Shown here: in pieces, positions 33,943-42,701 of the stretch
Layout of the letters: each line of letters opens with the position of its first letter
Numbering within the stretch: position 1 is the stretch's first letter
Origin: Nitrospira sp.
GTDB lineage: Bacteria > Nitrospirota > Nitrospiria > Nitrospirales > Nitrospiraceae
Direction: 5' to 3'
NCBI GenBank assembly: GCA_005116835.1
Contig: SWDM01000016.1
Location: 376,351 to 440,350 of the forward strand
Length of the DNA stretch: 64,000 nt
Notes under the pieces: model-generated
Seen by the model: only the letters and a program-made list of their open reading frames with translations
The model's database searches: none
Told to the model about the DNA's origin: nothing
Program-made: the position numbers and the translations under genes

Positions 33943-34275
33943 TTACTGCGGAAACGTCACGATCATTTTCTGTATCTCGCCTGCCTTGAGAAAGAACTTC
34001 ACGGACGAATTCAATGCGATCTTCGTCACCGGAAACGGAACCCCTTCGCTCTCCACGAGCGGTTCGCCTTCCGGGTCGAGAAGCTCGGCCCCGACTTTGA
34101 TTCTATAGTTGTATCCGTCGATCTGGATGTCGTTGGCGCTCACCCCTGTCACATATCCAGTCTTTGCCTGCAACACCACGGCCTCCGGAGCCTGGTCACC
34201 GAATGCAACCCCGGCCCCCCCCTGGGCGGCGAACAGTGCAATCGCGAGTACAATTGTGCCTTGGTACTTGGTCAT
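33943..34275 (-). CDS. Small exported protein between pilX and pilY1
   Basis: A 110-aa protein with a signal peptide (MTKYQGTIVLAIALFAAQGG, cleavage near VAFG-D). The mature part is a compact beta domain: KTGYVTGVSANDIQIDGYNY and PFPVTKIALNSSVKFFLKAG. Similar small genes accompany pilY1/minor-pilin clusters in some bacteria. The role is unknown; assembly or calibration of the tip complex is a guess from position. ATG 34275 is followed 35 bp downstream of its stop by pilY1. Confidence 0.75.
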   Translation of the reverse strand: MTKYQGTIVLAIALFAAQGGAGVAFGDQAPEAVVLQAKTGYVTGVSANDIQIDGYNYRIKVGAELLDPEGEPLVESEGVPFPVTKIALNSSVKFFLKAGEIQKMIVTFPQ

Positions 34276-34285
34276 GCCGTACCTC

Positions 34286-34903
34286 CTAGAACTTCTTGGA
34301 ACATTCCGGAGCGCCTGCCACTAATGTGCAGGCAAACACCGCTGTAACCGAGCTGGTAGCCCCCGATGCCACATTCGTCGCCACGCAGTTGATTCTATAA
34401 TTGATGGTCACGGACTGTCCGGCTGCAGTTGTTCCCATTCCTATCGCGTTGTCCCTGTACAATCGATCAATGTCTCCGTTTACAGCAAATCCGTTCACGA
34501 CAAGGACGAGATTCGGCGCAACTGTCGCGTCATCAGTGCTGTTTTCTGTAGAAACTAGCGTTCCCGGATTCCTTCCGTAAATCTCGTTATTCAATATCAC
34601 TGCGTTGGCCACCGGAACAGGACCGGGAGGAACAGCATTGGCAAGAAACGCCGGTGGAATCGCTGCCGAGTTTACTGGGATCAAAGCCTGCCGAATAAGG
34701 TTAGCCCCTACGCCTAGACAGGAGTCCGCAGCAGTCGCTGCCGCCTCGCCGGTTTGGGTAAACCCAGCCATTCTGTTCTCCAAACCAGTGGTTGTGAGTG
34801 CGGAAATACCTAACAGGGTCAAGATCAACATGATCATCATGACCGTCAGGAGGGCGACACCATCCTGGCCTGAACCAATCGGTTGCGAGGGACGATCTGC
34901 CAT
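34286..34903 (-). CDS. pilX: Type IV pilus minor pilin PilX
   Basis: A 205-aa pilin-like protein. Hydrophobic helix VALLTVMMIMLILTLLGISA follows the leader-peptidase-like site SGQDG; like other PilX proteins it lacks the +5 Glu. ATG 34903 is supported by GGAGG with an 8-nt spacer; an upstream ATG at 34930 overlaps the pilW stop as ATGA and is an alternative. The C-terminal part has two Cys (NCVATNVAS and CTLVAGAPEC). It belongs to set 1 of the minor pilins and would form the tip complex with PilV, PilW, FimT and PilY1. Confidence 0.9.
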   Translation of the reverse strand: MADRPSQPIGSGQDGVALLTVMMIMLILTLLGISALTTTGLENRMAGFTQTGEAAATAADSCLGVGANLIRQALIPVNSAAIPPAFLANAVPPGPVPVANAVILNNEIYGRNPGTLVSTENSTDDATVAPNLVLVVNGFAVNGDIDRLYRDNAIGMGTTAAGQSVTINYRINCVATNVASGATSSVTAVFACTLVAGAPECSKKF

Positions 34904-34926
34904 GCCAACTTCCTCCGCCATCATAC

Positions 34927-36021
34927 TCATGATTCTAGGTTCCTCACTTGAATCGTTTTCGTCAGAACCCGTCGGCGTTGCTGGTTGTAGACGGGAGCGC
35001 TATACGTCGCATCCAATGCTGGATTATGATCGCTCGCCACCACCGGCGCCGCCGAGTGTGTTTGTACGGTATTGCCTTCCGATAACCCCTTTGACGCTTG
35101 ACTGTCCCTTGCTACGATAGTGACCTGCACCAGTCTGATCTTGTCAGGGGTCATCGGGAGGGTAGCCCAGTTATTGTTGGTGATAAAATCTCCGGCGGTA
35201 AATACACCAGCCCCAACCGGGAGTGGCCCGGGATTATCTTGATCGTCGATGACTCCGTCGGGGCCCGGCGTGTTTGGCGGAAGGGTGTTGCAGCCATCAC
35301 AGGCATAGGCGAGTTGGAGATCTTCAATCCCATCCACCATCGGCACGCCATTTCTTAGCAGACAAGAGGTGCTGCCGGCGCATACAGCTTGATTGAGTGA
35401 TATCGCGTATTGCACACATTGCAGCAGGTAAGCGGGGGTTCCGACGGGAAATAGCGCAGACGGTGGAAGCCCCTTCGCAAGGGTTAACGTAGCTGCCCCG
35501 ATAGCAGTCACAGGGCTAGAGAAACTGCCCCCAACTGATACGACAGAGCCCAGAACCAGTCCGGATGTGACCATGGCGCCAATATCAGCGGCAGCCAATG
35601 GGATGGTATTACCGCCACTTGCATTAGCTGAGAGCACCGGAGTCCCACCCCCAGCACCTGCCGTCATGTTGGGCACCACCAAACTCACCGCATCCGGTCC
35701 AACGTCGTTGATGGCCCCCACAGCTCCTACCGGGACGTTATCTAATGGCAAGATGGGAGCCGGCGTTGCCATTGGTCCCACAACACAGCCTGGCACTGTA
35801 CCGCTCATGTTGAATCCCGCCAGTTTGATGTCTTGGGAAATGAGATCCATAGCGAGCCGCACATTCTGCTGGGTATCGGTTGCTTGCTGATTCACCTGTA
35901 TGGCGTTATTGCTTGTGACGAGGAGCGCCAGGGCTGCCCCAACCACAGCCAGGGACACCACCATAGCCACCATAAGCTCTATCAGCGTCATTCCCTCTTC
36001 TGCTTGCCATATCCGCCGCAT
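34927..36021 (-). CDS. pilW: Type IV pilus minor pilin PilW
   Basis: A 364-aa prepilin with cleavage site EEG|MTLIEL and N-terminal helix MVAMVVSLAVVGAALALLV; residue +5 is Glu. The long globular domain contains NVRLAMDLISQDIKLAGFN near residue 52 (the PilW signature) and paired Cys residues around CDGCN. It is the longest minor pilin here. Its stop overlaps the upstream ATG of pilX. Confidence 0.93.
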   Translation of the reverse strand: MRRIWQAEEGMTLIELMVAMVVSLAVVGAALALLVTSNNAIQVNQQATDTQQNVRLAMDLISQDIKLAGFNMSGTVPGCVVGPMATPAPILPLDNVPVGAVGAINDVGPDAVSLVVPNMTAGAGGGTPVLSANASGGNTIPLAAADIGAMVTSGLVLGSVVSVGGSFSSPVTAIGAATLTLAKGLPPSALFPVGTPAYLLQCVQYAISLNQAVCAGSTSCLLRNGVPMVDGIEDLQLAYACDGCNTLPPNTPGPDGVIDDQDNPGPLPVGAGVFTAGDFITNNNWATLPMTPDKIRLVQVTIVARDSQASKGLSEGNTVQTHSAAPVVASDHNPALDATYSAPVYNQQRRRVLTKTIQVRNLES

Positions 36022-36052
36022 AACTTGTCTCTCTTCCTCTAGCCTGGATTGG

Positions 36053-36568
36053 TTATTCTGGAGCCACCACGGACGTAAACGTCACCCCCCGATTGCGCGC
36101 AAGTCCCTGGGTAGTCCAATTAATCGTAACGTTTACTTGGAATTGATTCAGTGTCGTAGGGTTGAGCGCAGGATCTGGATCGAGCCGGACAACCTGTACT
36201 ATACCCACGGCATTCGCTAACCGTGAACCGGTCAGCATCGTCTGCCACTGGGCATAGTCTCCCCTCGCCATTGGCTGATTAGCAGGAGGCTGGGTTACCG
36301 GGTTATTGGTATTGATACCGTTGTAGGCCAATGCCCGCCCTCTGTTAAACTTGATCCGCTCCATAATGTTCGCATTGAGAGTTGTCACTTGGGTCAGCTC
36401 ATTCGCATCCCCATTCTTGGTAAACGCAACCCCTTGCATACCGGCGAGCGCCAACACCCCGGCCGCCAATATTGCTGCCGCGACCATTCCTTCGATGAGG
36501 CTAAAGCCTGCCTGTCTTGCAGGCCGACGCCAGAGCTTTTCAATGAATCCTCTTCGGTCCTTCGTCAT
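36053..36568 (-). CDS. pilV: Type IV pilus minor pilin PilV
   Basis: A 171-aa prepilin. Leader ends PARQAG|FSLIEG with Glu at +5, followed by helix MVAAAILAAGVLALAGMQG, the PilV/PilI-type pattern. ATG 36568 is used because a GTG 7 codons upstream has no better context. It lies between fimT and pilW on the same strand. Confidence 0.9.
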   Translation of the reverse strand: MTKDRRGFIEKLWRRPARQAGFSLIEGMVAAAILAAGVLALAGMQGVAFTKNGDANELTQVTTLNANIMERIKFNRGRALAYNGINTNNPVTQPPANQPMARGDYAQWQTMLTGSRLANAVGIVQVVRLDPDPALNPTTLNQFQVNVTINWTTQGLARNRGVTFTSVVAPE

Positions 36569-36588
36569 GGGCAGGTCGCCTTTATACA

Positions 36589-37083
36589 CTAGTTGATTTT
36601 CCCACTGGGACTAACCGAAACCGTATAGGCAGTTCCGTTGGGAGATATCAGCGTGACAGTCTGAGCTCCCAAACCAGGAGCCACTCGCAGTCCCTGCTGG
36701 TTAAACCCGATGGTACCCAGGACGCCGGGACCGGATATAACGAAGTCTGTTGCGACCCCCCCCACCATCACGTTTCCCCCAGCCACTACGCTGGGAATCG
36801 TCATAGGGGCGAGAGCGCCGCCGAATCCCAGCGTTAAGGTATTATCAGCTGCCTTTACAATCGCGGCATTTACGATAATATTGCGATTTTTCGCTGCCAT
36901 CCTGGCTTGGAGAAGATTTGAGCGTAGCTCGCTCGTTACCTGCCTGAGCTGATAGCGCTCGTTCCACTGGAGATAGGATGGGATACCTATCGCTGAGCCG
37001 ATCCCAACAATCGCCACGACGACCATCACCTCGATCAATGTAAACCCTGCCTGCCGTGGCAAAGCCTTATCGCGTCTTGTCAT
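36589..37083 (-). CDS. fimT: Minor pilin FimT/GspH family (set 1)
   Basis: A 164-aa prepilin with leader MTRRDKALPRQAG cut before FTLIEV (Glu at +5), helix MVVVAIVGIGSAIGIPSYL and a GspH-type beta domain (ELRSNLLQARMAAKNRN). Start chosen at ATG 37083 to give a 13-residue leader; an earlier ATG at 37095 is possible. First gene of the second half of the pilus region, 220 bp downstream of the ATPase gene, so it may have its own promoter. Confidence 0.92.
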   Translation of the reverse strand: MTRRDKALPRQAGFTLIEVMVVVAIVGIGSAIGIPSYLQWNERYQLRQVTSELRSNLLQARMAAKNRNIIVNAAIVKAADNTLTLGFGGALAPMTIPSVVAGGNVMVGGVATDFVISGPGVLGTIGFNQQGLRVAPGLGAQTVTLISPNGTAYTVSVSPSGKIN

Positions 37084-37303
37084 AGATATATCCATAGCTG
37101 GCTGCCAATTGAGCAATTGGCGTGCCGACTGCTTCACTCGGCCTAAGACTGTCAACTCATTGATTTTAAGTAATTTTTATGACTTATTGCGGGGTAAAAT
37201 TAGGTGGGCTCAGAGGAAAAATCGACAAATTCCGTCACAACGGGCGCACATTTTCTGCCGTTCGATCTAGCTAGACGGCGCTACAAAGAAATCGAACTTC
37301 CCA

Positions 37304-39136
37304 TTACTTCATCGCAACGGCCCTAACCTGCAGATAGGTTGTCTCTCCGCGCAGGACTTTTTGTATCCCGTCTTGTACCAGGGTCACCATCCCATCTTTC
37401 ATTGCCAAGCTGAGCATATCGGCGGTTCTAGCTCTGGATTGAATGAGTCGCTTCATCACGTCAGACCCTCTTAACAGTTCATGCAGGGGAATTCGCCCTT
37501 TGTAGCCGGTTCGGTTGCAGGCCTCACAGCCTTGACCACGGTACAGGATCAAATCGGCGCAGTACTCAATGCCGAGCCTGGGCCAGTCCTCAGCGCCATA
37601 CCCCTGCACTATTTCGTCATACTCCTCTCGACTTGGATGATAGGCCTCTTTGCAGCGAATGCAGATCCGTTTGCAGAGACGCTGGGCAAGCACTCCCAAC
37701 ATCGCATCGGCAAAGTTGAAGGGATCACAGCCCAGGTCCAACAGTCGCACCACCGTTTCAACCGCGCTGTTCGTATGGAGGGTACTCAGCACCAAGTGGC
37801 CGGTGAGCGAGGCCTCGATAGCGATGTCGGCCGTTTCCTTGTCCCGCATTTCGCCGATCATGATGACGTCGGGATCGGCGCGCAAAAACGCCCTCATCGC
37901 GGTCGCGAAAGTGAGACCGATCTTCGAGTGGACCTGGAGTTGCCGGAGACCATCCTGGGTGATTTCAACGGGATCTTCAGCCGTCCAGATCTTTCGCTCA
38001 TCGGTATTGATGTGTTTGAGAATCGCGTGCAGCGTGGTCGTTTTCCCTGAGCCGGTCGGTCCGACACACAAGATAATCCCATGCGGTTTCTCCGAGATAG
38101 CCAGAATAGCTTGTAACGAGGCGGGGGCAAAATCCAACGAATCGAGCGGCATCGGTTGCTTGGCCGTCAAGAGACGCAACACGACATCTTCCTCCTGTCC
38201 TGAGGTCGGTAGGGTTGCAACACGCAATTCGACCTCCCGATCCTTTGCCAATCGGTGCCGAATCTTGCCGTCTTGGGGTTTTCGACGTTCCGCAATGTCA
38301 AGGTTGGCCATGATCTTGATACGTGACACGACTGCACGGCGATAGGCAGCGGGAATCCCCATGTAGATGAAGCAGGTACCATCAATGCGCAGTCGCACAA
38401 CCATGTCTTTACGGTCCGCATAGGGTTCGATGTGAATATCCGAGGCGCCGAGGCGGTCGGCTTCTGCAATCACTTGATTCGTCAACCGCACAATAGCTGA
38501 GTCGTTTTCATCTATTCCACCCGATACGGAGTCGATGGCAGTCTCAAGATGGATGTCATTGATCAGCTCGCCGAGAATCGTCCCGATGGACCCGCTGCCC
38601 CCCTGGCCCTTGGCCAGCAGGAGAAATTGCTCGATGTCCCGGCGCAGACCGACGGCATAGCGAATAGTCATCCCAGGAAATGCGCGTCGCACATCCCAGG
38701 CCTTGTCGAGATCGTGCGGATCGTTGGTGAGCACATCGATCAGTGAGCCTCGCCGGGCGATCGGCAGCCAGAGGTTTTTTTTGAGATAGTCAAGGTTGAG
38801 CGTTTTCAATAGATCGGCATCGATGACCGTTCGCTCATCATAGGGAAGGTAGGAGCATTGATAATATTCGCTTAGAGCAGATCCTAACGCCTCCTTCGGA
38901 ACACCATAACGGTCGAGGAGCACGGATTCGAGATCGGAGTTGCCATCCTTTGAATCCTCGATCGCCGCCAGCACGTCAGCCTGACTGATGATCTCGCGAT
39001 AAACCAGCGTGTCCAGAACATTCTGCTCAATCGTATAAGGCCATTTTGTCCCACGGTTCCCCTTCTTGGAGAAGCCATCGACCCTCTCCGCCTTGTTTCC
39101 CTTTCCTCCGCTCAGGACGTCGGTATCGACGGTCAT
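37304..39136 (-). CDS. PilB/GspE-type pilus assembly ATPase
   Basis: A 610-aa hexameric ATPase of the type II/IV secretion family. N-terminal MshEN-type domain (VYREIISQADVLAAIEDS), catalytic part with Walker A GPTGSGKTTTLHA near residue 355, DPDVIMIGEMRDKETADIA with GEMRD for the more usual GEIRD, Walker B region and His box TLHTNSA, and zinc-binding CIRCKEA and CEACNRTG. It drives pilus extension. The order (PilX-like upstream, FimT downstream) indicates the T4P rather than T2S role. A separate PilT is not in the window. Confidence 0.94.
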   Translation of the reverse strand: MTVDTDVLSGGKGNKAERVDGFSKKGNRGTKWPYTIEQNVLDTLVYREIISQADVLAAIEDSKDGNSDLESVLLDRYGVPKEALGSALSEYYQCSYLPYDERTVIDADLLKTLNLDYLKKNLWLPIARRGSLIDVLTNDPHDLDKAWDVRRAFPGMTIRYAVGLRRDIEQFLLLAKGQGGSGSIGTILGELINDIHLETAIDSVSGGIDENDSAIVRLTNQVIAEADRLGASDIHIEPYADRKDMVVRLRIDGTCFIYMGIPAAYRRAVVSRIKIMANLDIAERRKPQDGKIRHRLAKDREVELRVATLPTSGQEEDVVLRLLTAKQPMPLDSLDFAPASLQAILAISEKPHGIILCVGPTGSGKTTTLHAILKHINTDERKIWTAEDPVEITQDGLRQLQVHSKIGLTFATAMRAFLRADPDVIMIGEMRDKETADIAIEASLTGHLVLSTLHTNSAVETVVRLLDLGCDPFNFADAMLGVLAQRLCKRICIRCKEAYHPSREEYDEIVQGYGAEDWPRLGIEYCADLILYRGQGCEACNRTGYKGRIPLHELLRGSDVMKRLIQSRARTADMLSLAMKDGMVTLVQDGIQKVLRGETTYLQVRAVAMK

Positions 39137-39217
39137 GTCCGGCGACTCATTTCAATCGCTCGCCTCTCTAACGATCAAACGTTATCCGCGAAGGCAAAAT
39201 ACTTCTTCCACAGCCTG

Positions 39218-40699
39218 CTAGTACTTCGCCAGCCAAGTTCCCGGCGCCCGATACACAACCGGAAGCCCCCGGAAGAGCCCCTGCGTAAGATCAGCGTTGT
39301 ACCAAACCTCCACCACAGTTCCCCCTCTGGTAGCCATCACTGTGTTCCCCGCAATGAGGGCGCCGAATATGTGTGTGGACCTTTCGAGGATGATCGTGCC
39401 GGCGGCCCATAACACCCCATTCACGTGAATATCTGAGAGTTGTACCGGCACCCTTGCAACCGATGAGGCCAGCGGCGATGGACTAAGGACCGGGAAGGAC
39501 TTTCCAGCCGCGCGAGGCCTGACCGCGATGTGACCCTGCACAACCAGAAGCCCTTCAAAATAGTCCGTATCCAGAACCAGCGTTCCCATATTATCGGCAT
39601 GCGGCGGGTGCCCATCGAATGTGTCGATGAAAACCAATCCGCGATGGTCCCCGATGGCATGGGATTCCAGCATATCTGCAGGGTTGGCTCCCCGATCTGA
39701 ATCCTGGCACCCCTGAGGATGGAGTAGCCCCATACGATCGAGCCGATAATAGGTCCCCCACCTCAGCGCGATCTCCTTGAGCGATTCGTAACCCCACTGA
39801 TCGAGCCTCACCCCAGGCGTCGGATATTGCTGCTGGTGCACATTTTCAGGAAGTGGAGGATTCGTCCCCTGTCCTGGCGGAGGAGCGATGACCGAGACGG
39901 TCCCTCCAATCCAATACTCAGTCCAGCGATCCTGCGCAGACGACATCTCACGATATGACTGACCGGTCACTGGAGCCCCTGTGCTCTTGAGGACAAGATC
40001 TTCGACTCGTTGCACTGCAAGATCGCCTAATACCCGTTGATCGCCCCAATGGACCATGACGGGAGACTCACCGCCTGGCTGCATGGCGCCGAGAGTCTGT
40101 CCAACTTGCACAGCCGAACGAATCGCGGGAATCGACAGGGCTCCAAGCTGAAGCTGAACCATTCGTGCAACCGGCAGCCGATCGACGGTTGTGGCCGTCA
40201 CCTCAACCGTGCTCAACAAGCCTGGCTGCAAGGGACCATAGACTTTCAATTTCAGAATCCGACCACGTCCGCCTAAGATCGTAGAGAAGTCGCTCGGGGG
40301 ATCATTCAATGTCTGGTTGTCCACATGGTTAGCCGCATCGAGCACGATGTCGGGATGGTCAGAAGTCCCGACAAACTGCGAACGCCCTGTTACGTCGAAG
40401 AATGATGGCCCGCGAGTGGAATCTCCCTGGCGTTTCACCAGCAATCCGGCAACCGACGGCGGCGTCACACTCGGATCATGGAACCAACTCATCACGACAT
40501 CCGCCGCGCCGTCGGCGAGCTGTTGCGCAACTTTGTCCTCTTTCATGGCGCTGATGCCAGGTCCATCCTCACCTGCCAGATACAGGGACGTCATGCCTGC
40601 AACCCCAAGCAAAAAGATCAGTATGAGTGAAGCGAGGAGCACATGCCCTTGGTCGCAACGCTTCAAGGACACGAATTCCTGCCGCTCTTTCATAGTCAT
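39218..40699 (-). CDS. Oversized PilX-like pseudopilin
   Basis: A 493-aa protein with one N-terminal membrane helix (HVLLASLILIFLLGVAGMTSL) after a leader-like CDQG, as in PilX_N proteins, but no +5 Glu and a mature domain of about 450 residues, more than twice the usual PilX. The C-terminal part has beta-repeat-like segments (DIHVNGVLWAAGTIILERST and HIFGALIAGNTVMATRG) suggestive of a beta-helix. Its position in set 2 of the minor pilins matches that of pilX in set 1. It may cap a specialised pilus. ATG 40699 follows GGGAGCGAG. Confidence 0.75.
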   Translation of the reverse strand: MTMKERQEFVSLKRCDQGHVLLASLILIFLLGVAGMTSLYLAGEDGPGISAMKEDKVAQQLADGAADVVMSWFHDPSVTPPSVAGLLVKRQGDSTRGPSFFDVTGRSQFVGTSDHPDIVLDAANHVDNQTLNDPPSDFSTILGGRGRILKLKVYGPLQPGLLSTVEVTATTVDRLPVARMVQLQLGALSIPAIRSAVQVGQTLGAMQPGGESPVMVHWGDQRVLGDLAVQRVEDLVLKSTGAPVTGQSYREMSSAQDRWTEYWIGGTVSVIAPPPGQGTNPPLPENVHQQQYPTPGVRLDQWGYESLKEIALRWGTYYRLDRMGLLHPQGCQDSDRGANPADMLESHAIGDHRGLVFIDTFDGHPPHADNMGTLVLDTDYFEGLLVVQGHIAVRPRAAGKSFPVLSPSPLASSVARVPVQLSDIHVNGVLWAAGTIILERSTHIFGALIAGNTVMATRGGTVVEVWYNADLTQGLFRGLPVVYRAPGTWLAKY

Positions 40700-40732
40700 A
40701 TTCTCGCTCCCATGCTTACCCTGATGCCGCCG

Positions 40733-41479
40733 TTATGTCCTCAGACTCATTTCTCGAACCGCGCGAATCCCTCGACCAGCTATCGTCACCTCAACGATGA
40801 CCAACTTGACGCGGGCAAGCTCTGTCGCAACTTGCCCCATTTCATCTCTGTAGGAAAACCGGGCCTCCCTGATATCTCTGACCAGTACACTTGCGCCGCC
40901 ATCAACCTGTCTCAGCAACCGCAGAACATCCTGGTTATCGCGACGGCTGTAGTAGCGGACACGATTCAGAAGGGAAACCGAGGCTCCGGATGGAATGGAC
41001 CTTGTCAGCGGCTGCGTCATGGTAAGTAAATACCGTTGCCCATCACGAGCCAGCGCAAGTGTTTCGCAATGCTCGGCCCAACAGGCTACAATGGTTTTCC
41101 GATCCTCCAACCCTCGTCCATCCTCGACCGACAGAGTCGTTTGGCCGATTGCCGCTGCTGCGGTGACCGTCGTTGTGAGGCCTTGCAGATTCGCCCAAAA
41201 CTCCAACGAGTCCGAAGCCGCAGTGGTGAGGGATCCGGTCCCTGCCAGCCGTAATTCCTGTTCGAGAACCTCTAACCCAAGCCGAAGATCCTGCTGCTGG
41301 GCAACCTCACGTTGTTGTTTCATGAACTGTTGCTGGAAATAGGACAGGGCGTAAAGCGTGGCGCATAAAATGACTAACCCCGCCGCCATGGCGAACATCA
41401 GCTCCATCAGGCTGGCCCCTGCCTCTGCCCCTGCCCCTGTTCTGTGGTGCGGGCCTCTTGGATACCACCCCGTACGCAT
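40733..41479 (-). CDS. Minor pilin PilW-like (set 2)
   Basis: A 248-aa prepilin. Cleavage GAEAG|ASLMEL leaves Glu at +5, and the helix MFAMAAGLVILCATLYALS and LGLEVLEQELRLAGTG match PilW. ATG 41479 gives a 22-residue leader; a more distant ATG would begin within the upstream pilV-like gene. It is shorter than PilW of set 1 by about 115 residues. Sequence similarity to its set 1 counterpart is low by eye. Confidence 0.85.
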   Translation of the reverse strand: MRTGWYPRGPHHRTGAGAEAGASLMELMFAMAAGLVILCATLYALSYFQQQFMKQQREVAQQQDLRLGLEVLEQELRLAGTGSLTTAASDSLEFWANLQGLTTTVTAAAAIGQTTLSVEDGRGLEDRKTIVACWAEHCETLALARDGQRYLLTMTQPLTRSIPSGASVSLLNRVRYYSRRDNQDVLRLLRQVDGGASVLVRDIREARFSYRDEMGQVATELARVKLVIVEVTIAGRGIRAVREMSLRT

Positions 41480-41504
41480 CCTCTCTGCTCCAAGCAGCGA
41501 CACG

Positions 41505-41996
41505 TTATTGACTCCCAACGAACAGAGGATTGGCCCGGAGGGTGCCGATTCGTACTTCACGCTGGCCTTCACTTGCTTCGTAGACCGCGCGGGCCTCAAT
41601 CAGGACATGCCCTGAAGCCGACAGTGAACCGGAACGGCTCGGCGTCACTGTCCAAGCAAGCTGCACTCCATCCTGAACCCAACTACCTGTGTACACCCCG
41701 TCACCGGCCGCCACATCGCCGCCTGCTCCATCGTCATGCATGAGTAGATCCGGGACCCCATCGTGATTCAGATCATCCAATAAGAGACGATCCCATCGGA
41801 CAGATCGTTTCGCTTCAACTCGCGATTCCGCCATCTCCAGGGCACGTGTCGCCAAAGTCCCGGTTCGAACGTTCCGCTCTGCTGCTTGAAGAGCCCCCAT
41901 CGCGCCGACGAGTCCAATTAGCGTCAATGTCATGGCCACCAACACTTCTGCAAAGCTGGCTCCACGCGTTGAATGACAGAAACGATCTCGCGTCAT
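41505..41996 (-). CDS. Minor pilin PilV-like (set 2)
   Basis: A 163-aa prepilin with STRG|ASFAEV (Glu +5) and helix VAMTLTLIGLVGAMGALQ. The globular part carries DLNHDGVPDLLMHDD near residue 76, an EF-hand-like calcium loop not typical of PilV, so the pilus tip may be calcium-responsive. Its ATG overlaps the TGA of the fimT-like gene (ATGA), so the two are coupled. Confidence 0.87.
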   Translation of the reverse strand: MTRDRFCHSTRGASFAEVLVAMTLTLIGLVGAMGALQAAERNVRTGTLATRALEMAESRVEAKRSVRWDRLLLDDLNHDGVPDLLMHDDGAGGDVAAGDGVYTGSWVQDGVQLAWTVTPSRSGSLSASGHVLIEARAVYEASEGQREVRIGTLRANPLFVGSQ

Positions 41997-42442
41997 GAGA
42001 CGGACACCCTTCCGGTAATGCTCACGGTAAACGTCGTTTCCCTGCCCTGACTGTCTCGCACGCGAATGGTTGTCGGGGTCACCGACCGACCGCTGGGATG
42101 AAACAGAAGTTCAGGGCCGGCAGTTGGCTCTTCAACAACCACCCCCTTGTCTGCATACCGATAGACGTGGAGAACGCCTTCGGCATCCGCGCGTCGAAGC
42201 GTGATCGTACGGCCTTCTCGATCGAAAACGACTCGAAGGCGCTCTCGCCTCGCCATCGCCAGTTGTCTGGCGAACCGGAGTTCCGAGGCAATCTCTACGG
42301 TGGCGCTACGCGCCTGACCCCTTGCGGCCAATATTTGATAACTTGGCCCTGCCAATGCAGCGACAATCCCCATAATTGCCAATACGATGAGCAGCTCTGT
42401 CAGGCTCCAGCCTTGTTCCTGTCTCAATGGTTCTCTCGGCAT
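41993..42442 (-). CDS. Minor pilin FimT/GspH family (set 2)
   Basis: A 149-aa prepilin: leader MPREPLRQEQG before WSLTEL (Glu +5), helix LIVLAIMGIVAALAGPSYQ, then a GspH beta domain (ELRFARQLAMARRERLRVVF). Start ATG 42442 has CGAGAGTAAG upstream. It opens set 2 of the minor pilins. Confidence 0.9.
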   Translation of the reverse strand: MPREPLRQEQGWSLTELLIVLAIMGIVAALAGPSYQILAARGQARSATVEIASELRFARQLAMARRERLRVVFDREGRTITLRRADAEGVLHVYRYADKGVVVEEPTAGPELLFHPSGRSVTPTTIRVRDSQGRETTFTVSITGRVSVS

Positions 42443-42701
42443 GCTTACTCTCGCAGAAACTTGCTCTGACGAGGATGCACTCTCCAAGACCCATGCCCAC
42501 CTTGGCTATAGCGAGACGTCAGAATGTTGTATGGGGGGCGAGAGCGGAATACGTAGCTGGTTCGCGCAGTTTCGCGTTGCCATGGTGAAACATGGAGGTA
42601 AGGAAGCCCCTCTACCGGCCAAAAAGAGAAAGGGGGATGGAAACGCGCCACACTGTTTAGATACAGGGAGTAGCCAGAAGAGATACAGAGAGTGGGGTAA
42701 A

